Part shown: positions 61,912 to 64,000 of the stretch, piece by piece
How the letters are laid out: every line of letters begins with the position of its first letter
Numbering within the stretch: position 1 is the stretch's first letter
Origin: Paracoccaceae bacterium
GTDB taxonomy: Bacteria > Pseudomonadota > Alphaproteobacteria > Rhodobacterales > Rhodobacteraceae
Direction of reading: 5' to 3'
Assembly: GCA_018222585.1 (NCBI GenBank)
Contig: JAAFAB010000002.1
Coordinates: 186,001-250,000, forward strand
DNA: 64,000 nucleotides
Translations under genes and position numbers: made by a program
The notes under the pieces: model-generated
What the model was told of the DNA's origin: nothing
Seen by the model: only the letters and a program-made list of their open reading frames with translations
The model's database searches: none

Positions 61912-61932
61912 GTAGGGTGGGTGAAACCCACC
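61912..61932. repeat. Short palindrome GTAGGGTGGGT-GAA-ACCCACC
   Basis: GGTGGGT (61916-61922) pairs with ACCCACC (61926-61932) around GAA. A similar GTAGGGTG start occurs near 11560 and 26733. It lies between two convergent genes and may stop transcription from either side. Confidence 0.5.
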
Positions 61933-61963
61933 TTCCCCTCGACGTGTCCCGCAGGGCCAGGCG

Positions 61964-63538
61964 CTACAGCGCCGACGCTGCAGTCGTCGTTCCGTCGCTT
62001 TGCAAGATGACGATATCGTCCAGTGTGATATCCGTTCCGTCGCTCGCCACCCGGATCGTCTGCACCACGCCGTCCGTTTCCGAGCCATCCAACAGCCTGA
62101 TCTCGACATCCACGTAGCCGGGCAGGCCCGAAGTCCCGGGAAGGATCGCGACGCTTGTCTCGGCCAGCGTGTAGCCCTCGGGCAGCTCGACCTGCAACAC
62201 GTCTTCGCCGGTGGTGAAATCCTCGATCTGGCCCATTTCGCGGATATAGTCGTCCCCGCTCAGCGCATCATAGGCGGTCTCGGTCTGCAACGAGCTTTCG
62301 GGGATGATGAACCTATCCGCGCCTTCGCCGCCAAAGGCTTGCGATCCGCCATAGGCAATGAGTTGATCATCGCCGCTGCCGCCGTGAAGCTCGGCGGTGC
62401 CGGCCCCGATCAGCATGTCATCGCCGGAGCCGCCATAGGCGGTACTGCCCTGGTCCGCAATCAACAGGTCCGCGCCTGCTCCGCCGTACCCCTCGGCTCC
62501 GTCCTCAAGGCTGATCGTGTCGTCGCCATAGCCGCCGTACATGGAGGCCTGGTCGTCCCCCACGAGCATGTCCTCGTTCAACCCGCCATAGCCGGAGGCC
62601 TGGTCGTCCGCGAAGATATTGTCGTTGCCGGCGCCGCCATAGAGAGAGGCATTGCCGCCGCCCTGCTCTCCGCTGACCCCCAGGGTGTCGTTTCCGCTTT
62701 CGCCCCGCAGCACCGCCTCGCCGGCGCCGTAGAGCATGTCGTCCCCACTGCCGCCGCGCCCGTCCGAGCTGTCGAAGCCATGGATCTCGTCCGCACCCAC
62801 GCCGCCCTTGCCGAAGGCATCGTCGAAGAGCCCAAGCGTATCGCTGCCCTCGCCGCCGTAGAGCGAGGCCTCCTCCCAGCCGGCGAGGGAATCGTCCCCG
62901 GAGTCGCCGAAAGCGCGCCCGGTGTCATTCGAGGTCAGGGTGTCGTCGCCCGAGCCGCCATAGGCCGTGGCATCGCCCGCAGGCAGGTATCCTGCGTCGG
63001 TCCCGCTTTCCCCGAACCCGAGGTAGAGCCGGTCGTTGCCCATGTCCCCGTGGGCCTCGGCATAGTCATAGGCTTCTATCGTGTCCTCGCCCGAGCCGCC
63101 GTAGACGGTCGCTTCGCCTGCCGGAGCGGCAAGGTCGTCGCCTGCGCCGCCGTAGGCCACCGACCTGTCGAGCGCCCCGAACCAATCGTTTCCGCTGCCG
63201 CCGAAGAGTGTCACCTCGTCGAAACCGACCATGGCGTCGGCACCCTGCTGCCCGAAGACGATCCCCTTGCCGGTGAACGCCCCGCTGTCGTCCCCTGAAC
63301 CGCCGAAGAGGGGCTCTCCGTCTCCGGTGTCGTAGGTGTCCCACTCCGCGGCTTCGAACTGCTCCATGAAGTAGTCCTGACCCGGGGTGTCCAGCAGGTC
63401 CTCGCCGCTGCCGTCCTCGGTCGAGGGCGGTTCCAGCACGTCATCGCCGCTTTCCTCCTCGGTGTCCGCCGAGTCGTCGTCATCCCAGATCGCGAGCCCG
63501 GCGAGCAGCGGGAGGAGCAAAAGGGCCAGAAGTTCCAT
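61964..63538 (-). CDS. RTX-like calcium-binding repeat protein with 17-residue period
   Basis: This 524-residue protein has a hydrophobic N-terminus (MELLALLLLPLLAGLAIW) and an acidic linker, then 19 GGxGxD-type motifs at about 79-408. Their spacing is exactly 17 residues in 16 of 18 intervals (others 30 and 22). Standard RTX repeats are nonapeptides, giving 18 residues per coil. The pattern fits a calcium-bound beta-solenoid, with a C-terminal cap (about 440-524, QIEDFTTGEDVLQVELPEGY). The N-terminal hydrophobic stretch suggests Sec export or anchoring rather than, or as well as, type I secretion. No hlyB/D-like genes are near. Confidence 0.88.
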   Translation of the reverse strand: MELLALLLLPLLAGLAIWDDDDSADTEEESGDDVLEPPSTEDGSGEDLLDTPGQDYFMEQFEAAEWDTYDTGDGEPLFGGSGDDSGAFTGKGIVFGQQGADAMVGFDEVTLFGGSGNDWFGALDRSVAYGGAGDDLAAPAGEATVYGGSGEDTIEAYDYAEAHGDMGNDRLYLGFGESGTDAGYLPAGDATAYGGSGDDTLTSNDTGRAFGDSGDDSLAGWEEASLYGGEGSDTLGLFDDAFGKGGVGADEIHGFDSSDGRGGSGDDMLYGAGEAVLRGESGNDTLGVSGEQGGGNASLYGGAGNDNIFADDQASGYGGLNEDMLVGDDQASMYGGYGDDTISLEDGAEGYGGAGADLLIADQGSTAYGGSGDDMLIGAGTAELHGGSGDDQLIAYGGSQAFGGEGADRFIIPESSLQTETAYDALSGDDYIREMGQIEDFTTGEDVLQVELPEGYTLAETSVAILPGTSGLPGYVDVEIRLLDGSETDGVVQTIRVASDGTDITLDDIVILQSDGTTTAASAL

Positions 63539-64000
63539 GGGCGATCTTTCGGAAAATGCGGATGAGGAAGGTTAACTGGACCTCATGATTTAGGATTTGC
63601 GCGTCAGGACAATGGCTTGAACATGGAAACAAAGTGTTTCGCCCCATTTTCGCCACAAAGTGTCGAAATCTGATGCCAACCCGCAACAGCCGGCCGGCCC
63701 ATGCGGTGCCGTAGAGCCCGTCCGGCCAGTCCTCGCCGGGCAAGATGAAAACCTTGCGAAGGGCTTTCCTCCGGCGAATCTTTGACTAAGCATGAGACCC
63801 TCCGCAAGGCGAATCCCAAAAAGGTGAACAAATACTTGTGCTTTGATGCGAGGTGCTGCGGCAAAACGGTTCGAAAAAGCGTCAGCATCCACGGAAGACA
63901 CTGAAAAACAAGGCCCTTGGCCAAGTGCATAGGTGCTTCAAGCGGGTTGATGGGTGGGGAGGGCTCTGCTACACCCCCCCCGATTTTGATGCTCTGCCAT
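63539..64000. other. Intergenic end of window, no gene assigned
   Basis: The region is lower in GC than most of the window. Minus-strand frames of about 90-108 codons exist but have no ribosome site or known motif. The promoter of the RTX-like gene must lie here; GTTAACC at 63573-63579 (minus strand) could be a CtrA-type half-site, a weak guess. The right end may hold the start of another gene. Confidence 0.4.

Noticed and set aside
61536-61931. Minus-strand frame beginning MGFTHPTPLAPP
   Set aside because: Its start comes from the intergenic palindrome at 61912-61932 and the rest is antisense of the methyltransferase gene.
61964-63538. DNA tandem repeat of 51 bp
   Set aside because: The periodicity reflects the 17-residue protein repeat; it is a coding feature, not an independent DNA repeat.

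Overview
The window is a high-GC chromosomal segment of an alphaproteobacterium, most likely of the Rhodobacterales (Paracoccaceae/Roseobacteraceae). Markers for this are a DUF1127 protein, a DUF2793 protein, an NDUFS4-type complex I accessory subunit, an Hint_2-domain protein, a DUF2125 protein beside an extensin-family protein, a gloB/methyltransferase divergent pair, and composite intergenic repeats with a GAGTATTTTCAGCCTGGTGA core. I see no transposase, integrase, prophage block, rRNA or CRISPR array. Codon style and gene packing look uniform, so most of the window reads as core chromosome.

Layout. 1-10 kb: PRC-barrel envelope protein, ribosomal protein L33, a GNAT acetyltransferase, a YdeI-like protein, a Bax-inhibitor-1 membrane protein, DUF1127/LysR divergent pair, a quinone oxidoreductase, an XRE regulator, then a hisN / 8-oxoguanine deaminase / CAP-domain lipoprotein run. 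10-16.6 kb: gltX, 5-formyl-THF cyclo-ligase overlapping mgtE, guanine deaminase, an SDR epimerase and a gamma-glutamylcyclotransferase-like protein. 16.6-22 kb: an Rrf2 (NsrR/RirA-like) regulator with an upstream FNR-type box, then a tandem glycine riboswitch and gcvT-gcvH-gcvP. 22-29.5 kb: a YbbA/YbbP-type ABC system divergent from a TesA-like esterase, a cold-shock protein, and a geranylgeranyl-reductase-like / lipoprotein hydrolase / L,D-transpeptidase group on the minus strand.

29.5-41 kb is the surface-polysaccharide region: rfbCBDA (dTDP-L-rhamnose, each gene overlapping the next by ATGA), a DUF2793 tail-fibre-like gene, capsule-type export genes (KpsM, KpsE, KpsT types) and the CMP-Kdo genes kdsA, kdsB and kpsF, with a non-coding stretch holding a 25-bp tandem repeat between the two halves. 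No glycosyltransferases are present, so the polysaccharide itself is assembled elsewhere. tRNA-Arg(TCT) follows.

41-64 kb: a small zinc-ribbon membrane protein, NDUFS4, uvrB, a DUF218 protein, a PLDc_N protein, an LpxR-like outer membrane protein, an Hint-like protein lacking the usual cysteine, rpsD with a long leader, hisC-tyrC-extensin, DUF2125, ChaC, a two-gene MotA/MotB-like stator whose B-type subunit carries a very long coiled coil, an M23 peptidase, clpA, gloB/methyltransferase, and an RTX-like protein with a 17-residue repeat.

The observations I would look at first are the stator-like pair at 52.9-56.7 kb, the 17-residue solenoid at 62-63.5 kb, the DUF2793 gene as a possible unlinked gene-transfer-agent fibre gene, and the structured intergenic sequence at 7.13-7.19 kb.
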